DNA of 25,752 nt, taken from the NCBI GenBank assembly GCA_031262205.1, contig JAISID010000086.1, forward strand, positions 1 through 25,752. Reading direction: 5' to 3'. The DNA is from Holosporales bacterium. Its GTDB lineage: Bacteria; Pseudomonadota; Alphaproteobacteria; RUG11792. The notes below the pieces were generated by a model. That model saw only the letters and a program-made list of their open reading frames with translations, did not search any database and was not told the origin of the DNA. Made by a program: the position numbers and the translations under genes. Positions 7,672 through 15,127 of this stretch are shown here, piece after piece; the first letter of the stretch is position 1, and each line of letters begins with the position of its first letter.

Positions 7672-7747
7672 TGGCGTCTCCTACGGGATTTGAACCCGTG
7701 TTTCCGCCGTGAGAGGGCGGTGTCCTGAACCGCTAGACGAAGGAGAC
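7672..7747 (-). tRNA. tRNA-Glu (anticodon CTC)
   Basis: This 76-nt gene has acceptor stem GTCTCCT/AGGAGAC, discriminator G and an encoded CCA. The anticodon stem CCGCC/GGCGG holds loop CTCTCAC with anticodon CTC, and the T arm is ACGGG-TTCAAAT-CCCGT. The 5' end GTCTCCTTCGTCTAGC is typical of bacterial tRNA-Glu. It is first in a tandem with tRNA-Lys. Confidence 0.97.
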
Positions 7748-7891
7748 CTTTGGAAGCCGTATGTCGTTAGTTTGCATGATTTGAGCAAAGTTTTCAAGGA
7801 GAAATTTGTTTTTCTCATCTTTTCCCCACCTAACTTTTCCAAACCGTAAGCAAGACGTCTTTGCATAACGCCGCGCGATAGATATTCTATA

Positions 7892-7975
7892 AGGGACGGC
7901 GGCTTCCGCAGTATTAACTGCGGCCGAGCTGCGAAGCTCGGGTTCGGCGAAGCCGCCGAACAAGCCGCCGTCCCT
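7892..7975. repeat. 84-nt cloverleaf-like perfect inverted-repeat element
   Basis: A perfect 14-bp outer stem (7892-7905 with 7962-7975, AGGGACGGCGGCTT on the left) encloses three abutting hairpins. They are CCGCAG/CTGCGG (7906-7911 with 7918-7923), CCGAGCT-GCGA-AGCTCGG (7924-7941) and GTTCGGCG-AAGC-CGCCGAAC (7942-7961). No base is left unpaired at the four-way junction. The element is very GC-rich in an AT-rich setting and is followed by no T-run on either strand, so it is not a simple terminator. It may be a palindromic mobile element or the gene of a structured RNA; no second copy is seen in the window. Confidence 0.8.
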
Positions 7976-8084
7976 CTAAAAAAGGAATTTATCGCATATA
8001 GCGCTATCGAACATCAAAGCTGGATACTCTATAAACAAAAACAGCTCGCCCCTATATTTTAGGTAATTATGAAAAATTTATGAT

Positions 8085-8106
8085 CATACGCTAGGGGATT
8101 ATTCCC
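8085..8106 (+). repeat. Copy of short intergenic motif GGGGATNATTCCC
   Basis: The sequence ATACGCTAGGGGATTATTCCC matches the other copies. This copy abuts the pntB stop codon (8109-8111). Confidence 0.5.
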
Positions 8107-8108
8107 TT

Positions 8109-9869
8109 TTATTTAATAGCCTTCAGCATGCCTTCGATTACCTTCTTTGCGTCTCCTAAAATCATCATCGTATTGCTTTGATAAAAAAGCGGATTATCTA
8201 TGCCCGCGTAACCAGAGCCAAGCGATCTTTTAACAAACAACACCGTCTTAGCTTTCTCGACATCGAGTATCGGCATTCCATAAATAGGAGAAGTTGGATC
8301 GTTCTTAGCCGCAGGGTTTGTTATGTCGTTAGCCCCTATGACAATCGCTACGTCCGTCGAACCGAATTCGTGGTTTATCTCGTCTATTTCAAACACGTCT
8401 TCATAAGGGATATTAGACTCAGCCAAAAGGACGTTCATATGACCCGGCATTCTTCCAGCAACCGGATGGATTGCATATTTTACGGATATTTCGTTTGCTT
8501 TTAATATATCGGCCAATTCTTTAATCGCATGCTGAGCTTGCGAAACCGCCATTCCGTATCCAGGCACGATTATAACGGACGCCGAGTTCTTTATGATAAA
8601 CGCGGCGTCTTCAGGACTGCAAAGTTTGACGTTTTCATGGTTTGAATCTCCTGGACTGGACGAATTGCCTTTGCCCTCTCCTCCTCCAAATATAACTTTA
8701 ATCAAAGACCTATTCATTCCTTTGCACATTATATCGCTTAGCATAGCTCCAGACGTTCCGACTAACGCTCCTACGACTATCAACAGGGTATTTCCCATAG
8801 TAAAGCCGATGCCCGCCGCCGCCCATCCGGAATAGGAATTTAGCATCGAAACGACAACCGGCATATCGGCTCCGCCTATCGGCGCGATTAGCAAGTATCC
8901 AATTATAAGGGACGCGGCAATAACTGAAGCGAATAACAAGGCGGATTGATTAATTACGAAATATACAATCATGGCGGCTATCGCAATCATAACTAAGAAA
9001 TTCAATCGACGTTGTCCTGGATATTTGAGAGGTTTCCCGCTTATGAATCCTTGAAGTTTTCCAAACGCGACGACAGAGCCGGTGAAAGTAATAGCTCCTA
9101 TCGCCGCCCCTAGCGACATCTCAATAGCGTTCGCCGTCGGTAGAAAACCCTCTCTCATCTGAAATATAGAACAGGCTATAAATACTGCGGCCAATCCGAC
9201 TAAGCTGTGGAATGCCGCCACTAATTGCGGTAGAGAAGTCATGCTAACTTTTTTCGCGATATAAAATCCTACGCCGCCGCCTAAAAATATCGCCGCTAAC
9301 GTGGAATAAAAGACTTCGGGAATATAACAACCGCCGCGAAAATAATCTAAGATTATTGTTGTTACGGATGGAGCTAATGCTAAAGCCATGCCCAACGTTC
9401 CGAACATATTACCCCTGCTCGCCGTTTTTGCCGACGACAATCCCCCGAGCGCCAATATAAATAAGACGCATTCTATAAGCGAAGGGATACGGCAAAACGA
9501 AGCGTAACGTCCGTAAATCAGAACGCACAACGCTATTATAATTAAACGCGCGGCTGGGTTTATTTTATTTTGCTTTTTCGCGGAGAACATCTCGAGCATT
9601 CTTTTGGTTATCGAAAACCCTCCGACGATGTTGGTCATAGCCAGAAACACGGCGGCTAGCTCGAACCATGGGAAAATTCTGTTTCCAGTTATTTTATAAT
9701 AGAAAAAGTATTCGGCTAATATTGTTAACGCTACTACGACGATAACGCTAGAAATCGCGTTCGTAACGGACATAAGCGGGGCGTGCAAAGCAGGCGTTAC
9801 CTTTGATACGACGTAATATCCAACAAAACATGCAAGAATAAATATAGTTAACGTTTCAATACCCAGCAT
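8109..9869 (-). CDS. pntB: Fused PntAB-PntB subunit of proton-translocating NAD(P) transhydrogenase
   Basis: This inner-membrane protein couples hydride transfer between NADH and NADP+ to proton movement. It has 586 residues against about 465 for ordinary PntB. Residues 1-100 are the small membrane subunit PntAB (FVGYYVVSKVTPALH, LMSVTNAISS, GGFSITKRMLEMF). Residues from about 129 are PntB (FILALGGLSS, SRGNMFG, GGADMPVVVSMLNSYSGWAA). The C-terminal NADP-binding domain III follows (VIIVPGYGMAVSQAQ, GRMPGHMNVLLAES, GANDITNPAA). An extra hydrophobic segment at 109-122 lies between the parts and corresponds in position to the linking helix TM5 of single-chain transhydrogenases. The ATG at 9869 has AAGGAG ten bases upstream. 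The NAD-binding subunit PntAA is not adjacent and must be encoded elsewhere. Confidence 0.94.
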   Translation of the reverse strand: MLGIETLTIFILACFVGYYVVSKVTPALHAPLMSVTNAISSVIVVVALTILAEYFFYYKITGNRIFPWFELAAVFLAMTNIVGGFSITKRMLEMFSAKKQNKINPAARLIIIALCVLIYGRYASFCRIPSLIECVLFILALGGLSSAKTASRGNMFGTLGMALALAPSVTTIILDYFRGGCYIPEVFYSTLAAIFLGGGVGFYIAKKVSMTSLPQLVAAFHSLVGLAAVFIACSIFQMREGFLPTANAIEMSLGAAIGAITFTGSVVAFGKLQGFISGKPLKYPGQRRLNFLVMIAIAAMIVYFVINQSALLFASVIAASLIIGYLLIAPIGGADMPVVVSMLNSYSGWAAAGIGFTMGNTLLIVVGALVGTSGAMLSDIMCKGMNRSLIKVIFGGGEGKGNSSSPGDSNHENVKLCSPEDAAFIIKNSASVIIVPGYGMAVSQAQHAIKELADILKANEISVKYAIHPVAGRMPGHMNVLLAESNIPYEDVFEIDEINHEFGSTDVAIVIGANDITNPAAKNDPTSPIYGMPILDVEKAKTVLFVKRSLGSGYAGIDNPLFYQSNTMMILGDAKKVIEGMLKAIK

Positions 9870-9981
9870 TTTTTACATTCTCCTTTTTGAAAGTTTTTAT
9901 ATCAGTTTTAACAGACAAATTTTAAATCCTCAAAAATAAAAATATTCTGCAAATCTTTATATAAATAATCCATTGCCATTT

Positions 9982-10560
9982 TTAAATTAATTTTCTTAAA
10001 TTCTCTTCACTTATACCATTATTAAAAGACTCTGTCTTTTCAACTGCCGCTCTAAGCGCTTTCTTATCCTTAACATACTGAATAATAGCATAAACGCACA
10101 TTACTATAATTGGTATGAAATAAACTAAATAACAACAGGCGACGGCAATATCAAACTCATATTTTGCTCCTAATGTCCTGTCAAAGGCCCTGTCAAAAAT
10201 TGCGATTAATGAACCGACAATTGAAACTATTTTTATATTAAGCGTAGTTTTATACGTCTCGATTAAATGATACCCTTTTAAAATTTTCCTTTTTAAACTT
10301 TTATAATATAATTGATTCCCCCATATTCCCAAAATAACCTTACATAATATCCAATAAAATATCTCATTAAACTCAAAATAATGACAAATCATTCCATAAA
10401 TCATTGAAGATGCACAACAACAAATCAAACACTCCAAATACATCTTTCTGTATAGCATCCAAAAATCAAAAAAAAAGAAAGCAGCCCAATTCCAACTAAA
10501 TTTTTTTCTATTCTCAAGTTCCTTGAACGCTGACAAATAGTATTCTTGTTTTGTAGACAT
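9982..10560 (-). CDS. DUF2628-family membrane protein
   Basis: This is a 192-residue inner-membrane protein of unknown function. The diagnostic N-terminal block KFSWNWAAFFFFDFWMLYRKMY (about residues 20-41) matches the DUF2628 pattern, in which an amphipathic tail is followed by an aromatic-rich entry into the membrane. WGNQLYYKSLKRK lies at about residues 79-91. Hydrophobic segments lie at about 42-60, 66-82, 109-124 and 138-162. A charged C-terminal tail (KDKKALRAAVEKTE) follows. The ATG at 10560 lacks an obvious ribosome site. It is divergent in composition from pntB, being richer in A and T, and is separated from it by 112 bases, so it may not share its transcript. Confidence 0.72.
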   Translation of the reverse strand: MSTKQEYYLSAFKELENRKKFSWNWAAFFFFDFWMLYRKMYLECLICCCASSMIYGMICHYFEFNEIFYWILCKVILGIWGNQLYYKSLKRKILKGYHLIETYKTTLNIKIVSIVGSLIAIFDRAFDRTLGAKYEFDIAVACCYLVYFIPIIVMCVYAIIQYVKDKKALRAAVEKTESFNNGISEENLRKLI

Positions 10561-10869
10561 AAATAAACGTTGAAAAGATAAGCCCTTACTACGAAGCTAT
10601 AATAACGTTTCCTTACTAAAATAACAAGCGACAGGCTTTTTAGACTGGCGGTTTTACAAAAGATTCCGAAACTATCCCCCAACCTGCGACAAGCAAACTA
10701 GAGTTCTTATAACAAGTAAATCGCCGCCGCAAATTTGAGAAGAATTATCCCCTAACTTGCGATAGATAAGCATCGCTAGAATTTTTAACGACTTTTAGCT
10801 AGGCGCGTTTAGATAAGTTCGTAAGTTATACTTGTTATCGGAAGATGATTCTAAAGAATTTCACAAGGT
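10561..10869. repeat. Intergenic gap with two diverged copies of the short repeat
   Basis: No protein gene is apparent in this 309-bp gap. Two same-direction copies of the recurring motif occur, at 10668-10687 (GAAACTATCCCCCAACCTGC) and 10742-10761 (GAATTATCCCCTAACTTGCG), 74 bases apart, each followed by a similar GACAAGCAA or GATAGATAAGC tail. It separates dusB from the DUF2628 gene. Confidence 0.5.
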
Positions 10870-11832
10870 CTAAAAGATACCGCGCAAGATGTTATGCATG
10901 TCCTTAACCGAATTTACCGAGGTTATCTTATTTCTAAATTCTGCAGCGTTTCTAGTACCTTTACAATAATACGCCAGAACCTTCCTAGACAATTTTATAG
11001 CGGTTGATTCGTCGTAGAACTCTAGCATATATTCCAAGTGAGTCTTAGCGTTTTCAAACTTCTCCTCGCTCGACAATGAAACTTGGGCTTTAATTCCCGT
11101 CTCTAAGAAGTTATGAATATCTCTTAATACCCAAGGGCGACCTAAAGCTCCTCTTCCTATCATTATTCCATCCGCCCTACTCTCTTTTAACGCTCTCTCC
11201 GCCGTTTCAATATCTACTATATCTCCGTTTACTATTACCGGTATGTTTACCGCCTCCTTAACTAAGGCGACGTCTGCCCACGAAGCCTTTCCAGAATACA
11301 ATTGCGATCTTGTTCTCCCGTGGATTGAAAGCATTTGAATACCCTCCTCTTCCGCTATCCTTGCTATCCTTACCGCATTCTTATGCTCCATATCCCATCC
11401 TAGTCTCGTCTTAAGCGTAACAGGCGCTGAAACCGCTCTTACGATAGCTCTTATGATTTCCGCAGCGAGCTTCTCGTCTTTCATTATGGCGGAACCTGCA
11501 TTGGTCTTAACAACCTTCTTAACCGGGCACCCCATATTTATATCGATTAATTTTGCCCCTAGCTCTACGCTTATTCTCGCCGCTTCCGCCATAATATGCG
11601 GCTCCCCTCCAACTATTTGAACCGACGTTAGTTCGTCTCCGTCGTTAATCATCATTTTACAGGTTCTCTTAACATTTCTTATGACGGCCTGGCTTGCTAC
11701 CATTTCGCTAAACATTAAAAAATTGCCGAAACGCCTGACTATCCTGCGAAACGGCAAATCGGTGACTCCCGCCATCGGAGCGAGTATTATGCGGCTTTTT
11801 AATTTTGTTTGTCCTAAAATTAAATCTTTCAT
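10870..11832 (-). CDS. dusB: tRNA-dihydrouridine synthase B
   Basis: This flavoenzyme reduces uridine in the D loop of tRNAs to dihydrouridine with NADPH. The 320-residue protein has the full Dus TIM-barrel pattern: APMAGVTDLPFRRIVRRFG (18-36), MVASQA (44-49), the catalytic DINMGCPVKKVVKT (97-110, with C102 as the active-site cysteine), KTNAGSAIM, LKTRLGWD, the FMN-phosphate region IHGRTRSQLYSGKA, PVIVNGDI and GIMIGRGALGRPW. A C-terminal helical RNA-binding part ends YYCKGTRNAAEFRNKI. The length is normal. The ATG at 11832 has only a weak ribosome site. In many alphaproteobacteria dusB (nifR3) precedes ntrBC; here it is alone, flanked by the divergent porin gene, as expected in a reduced genome. 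Confidence 0.95.
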   Translation of the reverse strand: MKDLILGQTKLKSRIILAPMAGVTDLPFRRIVRRFGNFLMFSEMVASQAVIRNVKRTCKMMINDGDELTSVQIVGGEPHIMAEAARISVELGAKLIDINMGCPVKKVVKTNAGSAIMKDEKLAAEIIRAIVRAVSAPVTLKTRLGWDMEHKNAVRIARIAEEEGIQMLSIHGRTRSQLYSGKASWADVALVKEAVNIPVIVNGDIVDIETAERALKESRADGIMIGRGALGRPWVLRDIHNFLETGIKAQVSLSSEEKFENAKTHLEYMLEFYDESTAIKLSRKVLAYYCKGTRNAAEFRNKITSVNSVKDMHNILRGIF

Positions 11833-11906
11833 AATTATAACTATGCGTCGATAAAGCCTGTATTTTCCAGTTTTAATGCATGGAGTTCGACTGTAAAATT
11901 GACTTT

Positions 11907-11936
11907 TTGCAACACTGAAAAAAAAAAAATTATAAC
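11907..11936 (+). promoter_or_regulatory. Candidate porin promoter
   Basis: TTGCAA (11907-11912) and TATAAC (11931-11936) are separated by 18 bases that include a 12-base A-tract, which may bend DNA and enhance transcription. The start site would be near 11943, leaving an AT-rich leader of about 70 bases before the porin ATG. Confidence 0.5.
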
Positions 11937-12012
11937 ATTTACAAACTTTCTATAAAAATACCATTCAATTTTAAATACAATTAGAATTATTAGTACCCTA
12001 AAAAGAGGATTT

Positions 12013-13455
12013 ATGAAACGGAAAATACTATTATCAGGAATGATTTTAATTGCGGCGTGCAGTAATATTGCAGTCTCAGCGGAAGACGTTTCGTCTACGG
12101 AACAACAAAAAAGCGAGGAAGTAAAGAAAGAAAAATCAGGCGGAGGAAAGCCTGAATTAGATATATCGGGAGCGGCGGCGGTTCACACTGCATTCACGTC
12201 GCCTCACAATAAATACTACGCTAAAAAATCGTCTAAATCCGATAAAGACACAAAATCGCCAAGAATCGCAGCTGGAGAGGCTAATGTAGATTTCAATGCG
12301 AAAGGAACGTTCGACAACGGAGTAAGGTACGGAGCGACTATATCTTTCGATGCAATGAAAGGCGATACGGGCGTCGATAAAATGTATGTCTTCTTTGAAA
12401 AAGACAATATCGGCACCGCGCAGATAGGAAGCGTAAAAGGAGTTGAATCCACGATGTTGTGCGGCGGACAGCAATTGCTCGGCGGAACATGCGGAGTAGA
12501 CGGGACGGTCGCGCACGATATGGATTACGCAACGGGTGTGATCTCGCCTCTTTACTTAATCGGTTACACGGGCAAAGCCACCAAGATCGCCTACTACTCC
12601 CCAAGAATATACGGTTTCCAATTTGGACTTTCGTTTACCCCCGACACGAAACACGTCGGTCACGACGATAAAAACAGAAGGGCTGGAGATTCGTCTCAAG
12701 GTAACGACGATGGTATATACTGGACAGATAAAAAACGACCATATGCATATATAGAACGCCCGTCGGGAAGGAACAATATAGCGCTTGGATTAAACCATAA
12801 ATACGAGTTTAACAACGGGATCGGCACCAAATTCGCCGCCGTTTATTTATTTGAAAACACAAAATCCGTTGGAGCATTTGATGGTCAAGATAATCTTATA
12901 GGTAAAAAACTCGATATAAGAAATGCAAGAGGATATCAAGTAACGGGAACAATTTCATATAAAAAATGGGCGATTGGAGCTGGGTTCTTATGGAACGGAA
13001 AATCAAGATTACCTAAAGGAGATAGGTATATAACGGAGATATTAGAAAGCGATCGGGACGGCAAAGGAGTACAACATCCAAATTATGGAGAATATAAGAC
13101 GGCGTTTTTAGCGACTAAAAACAGCAACTCTGGAAATGCATGGAACGTCGGAGCGCAATATAAGTATGACGATAATTTAACGTTTGCCGCCGTTTTCCAT
13201 AGGTCGCAGAGAAAAATTGACAAAGGACAAAAAACAAAAGCAAATATGTTGACCGTAACCGCAGATTATAAGATATGCGACGGGTTGTTGGTCTTCTTTG
13301 AATTCGATCACATACAAACAAAATCGTGTTCAAAGGCATGCGAGATTTTCGACAAAGCATTTCAAAAAGAGAAAGCGTTTAAAGAAGGAAAAGGAAGGGC
13401 TATCAAAAAACAGAATTGCCAACTTTTCGCAATCGGAGCAAAAGTCAGCTTCTAA
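12013..13455 (+). CDS. Outer-membrane porin (Gram-negative porin family)
   Basis: This 480-residue outer-membrane channel protein begins with a signal peptide, MKRKILLSGMILIAACSNIAVSAED, with likely cleavage after VSA at about residue 23. A Lys/Glu-rich linker follows (about 33-46). The body is built of alternating amphipathic strands typical of a 16-strand beta barrel (for example GVRYGATISFDAM, NIALGLNHKYEF, NAWNVGAQYKYDDNLTFAAVFHRS) and ends in VSF, the C-terminal phenylalanine signature recognised by the BAM complex. The long polar segments between strands would be surface loops. Two cysteines occur close together around residues 150-160 (LCGGQQLLGGTCG), in a region that could form a constriction loop. 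The ATG at 12013 is preceded by AAGAGG. It has its own promoter and a strong terminator. Substrate is unknown. Confidence 0.88.
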   Translation: MKRKILLSGMILIAACSNIAVSAEDVSSTEQQKSEEVKKEKSGGGKPELDISGAAAVHTAFTSPHNKYYAKKSSKSDKDTKSPRIAAGEANVDFNAKGTFDNGVRYGATISFDAMKGDTGVDKMYVFFEKDNIGTAQIGSVKGVESTMLCGGQQLLGGTCGVDGTVAHDMDYATGVISPLYLIGYTGKATKIAYYSPRIYGFQFGLSFTPDTKHVGHDDKNRRAGDSSQGNDDGIYWTDKKRPYAYIERPSGRNNIALGLNHKYEFNNGIGTKFAAVYLFENTKSVGAFDGQDNLIGKKLDIRNARGYQVTGTISYKKWAIGAGFLWNGKSRLPKGDRYITEILESDRDGKGVQHPNYGEYKTAFLATKNSNSGNAWNVGAQYKYDDNLTFAAVFHRSQRKIDKGQKTKANMLTVTADYKICDGLLVFFEFDHIQTKSCSKACEIFDKAFQKEKAFKEGKGRAIKKQNCQLFAIGAKVSF

Positions 13456-13480
13456 AAAATTGTTGTTTAGAATATAGAGA

Positions 13481-13516
13481 AACTGTCTTGAGACCACTCA
13501 AGACAGTTTTTCTTTT
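13481..13516 (+). terminator. Rho-independent terminator of the porin gene
   Basis: A perfect 12-bp stem (AACTGTCTTGAG with CTCAAGACAGTT) closes a four-base ACCA loop and is followed by TTTCTTTT. It begins 25 bases after the porin stop codon. Confidence 0.93.
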
Positions 13517-13667
13517 AAGCATTACATTATATTTTCTCAGTTGCTTTATAGCAAAGGAGACAAAAGTCATCCGCTAACGTACGGTCGTAATTTTGAGATT
13601 AGATTTATAACTAATCAGAGGTTAGTTTCTTTCTATAATATTTGTCTTTTGGCTTCACGCGATTATA

Positions 13668-13751
13668 CCGATTTATTGAAAGTGCAGCTTGTCAAGGGAC
13701 GCCTCGCTTTACTCGGCTCTCACGCCCTTGACAAGACGCTTTATAAATCGG
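13668..13751. repeat. Long imperfect inverted repeat
   Basis: An 11-bp perfect inner stem (CTTGTCAAGGG, 13688-13698, with CCCTTGACAAG, 13725-13735) is extended outward by CCGATTTAT (13668-13676) pairing with ATAAATCGG (13743-13751). The 26-base loop includes GCCTCGCTTTACTCGGC. No T-run follows on either strand. It could be a palindromic intergenic element or part of an RNA gene. Confidence 0.7.
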
Positions 13752-14057
13752 TCGAGATATCCTCGTTCCAAAAATAAATATTATTGGGGGGACGGTTTGG
13801 TCTTATAGTCTGGTTTCTCGTCGTTAACGCCGGTATCCTGGGGGTTGAAAAGGAGCACTTCTGCGGCTGTGAATTAATGGAATACGCCGCTAGATGGAGG
13901 ATCATATTCATGATATATCGCTAAATATACTGCTAAAATTATATAGTAATATATAAGTATACTTAAAGTAATAAATCATAAAAATCCACATATTACTACT
14001 AAATTGCGTTTTATTATTACTACTAATCGTCAACGAATAATTTTCAAAATTTGAAAA

Positions 14058-14073
14058 TGTTTCACGTGAAACA
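14058..14073. promoter_or_regulatory. parS: parS centromere site (ParB binding)
   Basis: TGTTTCACGTGAAACA is an exact match to the conserved bacterial chromosomal parS palindrome. Perfect symmetry extends four more bases on each side (14054-14077). ParB loads here to organise the origin-proximal chromosome for segregation. The site is intergenic and sits in AT-rich DNA. No parA or parB gene is present in the window. Confidence 0.92.
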
Positions 14074-14208
14074 TTTTTGAAAACATGCCATCTAAAGTGA
14101 TATTTGAGTAATATAAAGTATAAGTATATAAAACAAAGAGTACGCATGATTGTGATGTTATAATTAAAGTATTATTTCCCCATGAATATTTATTGAGAAT
14201 CATAACTC

Positions 14209-14246
14209 GACATTGTCTAGCCAGGAGACGGTGTCTTTTTCTTTCT
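14209..14246 (+). terminator. Rho-independent terminator with no identified upstream gene
   Basis: GACATTGTCT (14209-14218) pairs with AGACGGTGTC (14226-14235) over ten base pairs including two G-U pairs, with a seven-base loop, followed by TTTTTCTTTCT. It points rightward and no coding sequence ends upstream of it after the porin terminator, so it may end a non-coding transcript. Confidence 0.7.
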
Positions 14247-14439
14247 AAAAAAGCAAGGAATTTATTTGGTAAATCTTAACGTTTTGTTAATCTTTTTATG
14301 ATATGCTAAAGCTATGCTTGCATAGGTTAAGTAGTTAAGGGAAGCAAGCCCCGAGGAGGGCGGGGGTTTGGGATGGAAATTATAGTACAATTTCGTTAAT
14401 TTTTAAAATTTATTTATATTTTTTTCAACGCGGGGTTTT

Positions 14440-15063
14440 ATGTTCATAACTTTTGAAGGAGGAGAAGGAGTCGGGAAAAGCATACAATCAAAACTTTTAT
14501 TTGAGTATCTAACGTCGACGGGTAGGAAAGCGATAACGACAAGGGAACCAGGAGGGACGCCGACCGCCGAAAACATAAGAACCTTGCTGTTAACTGGAGA
14601 TTCGGGAAAAATCGAACCGTTGTCGGAGTCTCTTCTTTATTTGGCCGCTCGCGCCGAGCACTGGCTTCGCAAGATCAAGCCTGCGTTAAACTCTGGAATT
14701 ACCGTTATTTGCGATAGATTCCAAGATTCAAGCATAGTCTACCAGGGCATGTGCAAAGGAGTCGACATACGCCTTCTAAATTCAATTTTTATAGAATTTA
14801 CCAATGGAGAATCGCCTAAAAGAACGTATTTAATCGACCTAGACCCTGAAATCGGAATTTCAAGAGCGCTTGCCCGAAAAAACAACGAAGAAACTAGATT
14901 TGAAAAAATGAACATGGATTTCCACAAAAAAGTCAGAGAGGGCTTTTTAAGACTCTCTCGCCAAGACCCTCGAAGATTTTTGACAATAGACGGCTCCCTT
15001 TCAATCCAAGAAATTCATAAACTCATAGTAGCCGACATAAAAAATCTTATAGACGTTAACTAA
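14440..15063 (+). CDS. tmk: Thymidylate kinase
   Basis: This enzyme phosphorylates dTMP to dTDP with ATP in the cytoplasm, an essential step of dTTP synthesis. The 207-residue protein shows the P-loop GGEGVGKS (7-14), the family block TREPGGTP (34-41), the DRF motif CDRFQDSSIVYQG (91-103) that binds dTMP, LIDLDPEIGISRALAR in the fourth core strand and helix, and a lid region rich in Arg and Lys (about 140-165). The length is normal. The ATG at 14440 follows GCGGGGTTTT, a weak ribosome site. In many alphaproteobacteria tmk is followed by holB; here a secreted coiled-coil gene follows instead, so the usual linkage is broken. Confidence 0.96.
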   Translation: MFITFEGGEGVGKSIQSKLLFEYLTSTGRKAITTREPGGTPTAENIRTLLLTGDSGKIEPLSESLLYLAARAEHWLRKIKPALNSGITVICDRFQDSSIVYQGMCKGVDIRLLNSIFIEFTNGESPKRTYLIDLDPEIGISRALARKNNEETRFEKMNMDFHKKVREGFLRLSRQDPRRFLTIDGSLSIQEIHKLIVADIKNLIDVN

Positions 15064-15127
15064 AAATTAATCTTTTCAAGATAACCTATTTTTATAAAGT
15101 ACCTCTTTAACGATTTGGGAAATTATT

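Larger units (their letters stand above)
7748..8108. other. Gene-free interval between pntB and the tRNA pair
   Basis: No convincing protein gene is seen in these 361 bases. The interval holds the cloverleaf-like inverted-repeat element at 7892-7975 and one copy of the GGGGATNATTCCC motif at 8085-8106, just beyond the pntB stop. The tRNA promoter should lie upstream of 7747 on the minus strand, but I could not identify clear boxes. Confidence 0.6.
13517..14439. other. Gene-free region carrying hairpin, parS and orphan terminator
   Basis: These 923 bases hold no protein gene that I can support. They contain the long inverted repeat at 13668-13751, a G-rich stretch at 13784-13908 that could fold but matches no RNA family I can recognise, an AT-rich section around parS (14058-14073) and a plus-strand terminator at 14209-14246. 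A short G/C-rich hairpin-forming stretch lies at about 14347-14371, ahead of tmk. I looked for RNase P, SRP and tmRNA signatures and did not find them. Confidence 0.55.

Noticed and set aside
5836..7747. Integrative element inserted at a tRNA
   Set aside because: There is no integrase, and I found no duplicated 3' end of tRNA-Ser, tRNA-Lys or tRNA-Glu to serve as an attachment repeat.
7681..7963. Short minus-strand open frames across tRNA-Glu and the cloverleaf element
   Set aside because: They overlap a certain tRNA and a perfect inverted repeat, so the sequence is constrained for structure and not for protein.
13541..13777. 78-codon plus-strand open frame after the porin terminator
   Set aside because: It reads straight through the long inverted repeat and shows no protein-like composition or ribosome site.
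13908..14147. 79-codon minus-strand open frame over parS
   Set aside because: It owes its NVSRET-like peptide to the parS palindrome and is otherwise low-complexity AT-rich translation.
13784..14240. RNase P RNA, SRP RNA or tmRNA
   Set aside because: The region lacks the RNase P GAGGAAAGTC block, the SRP GGAAGNAGC-type apical loop and any tmRNA acceptor or tag signature. Only an unassigned transcript is suggested.
14276..14312. Promoter for tmk
   Set aside because: TTGTTA and TATGCT or TAAAGC can be found, but none combine a good box with 16-18 base spacing.
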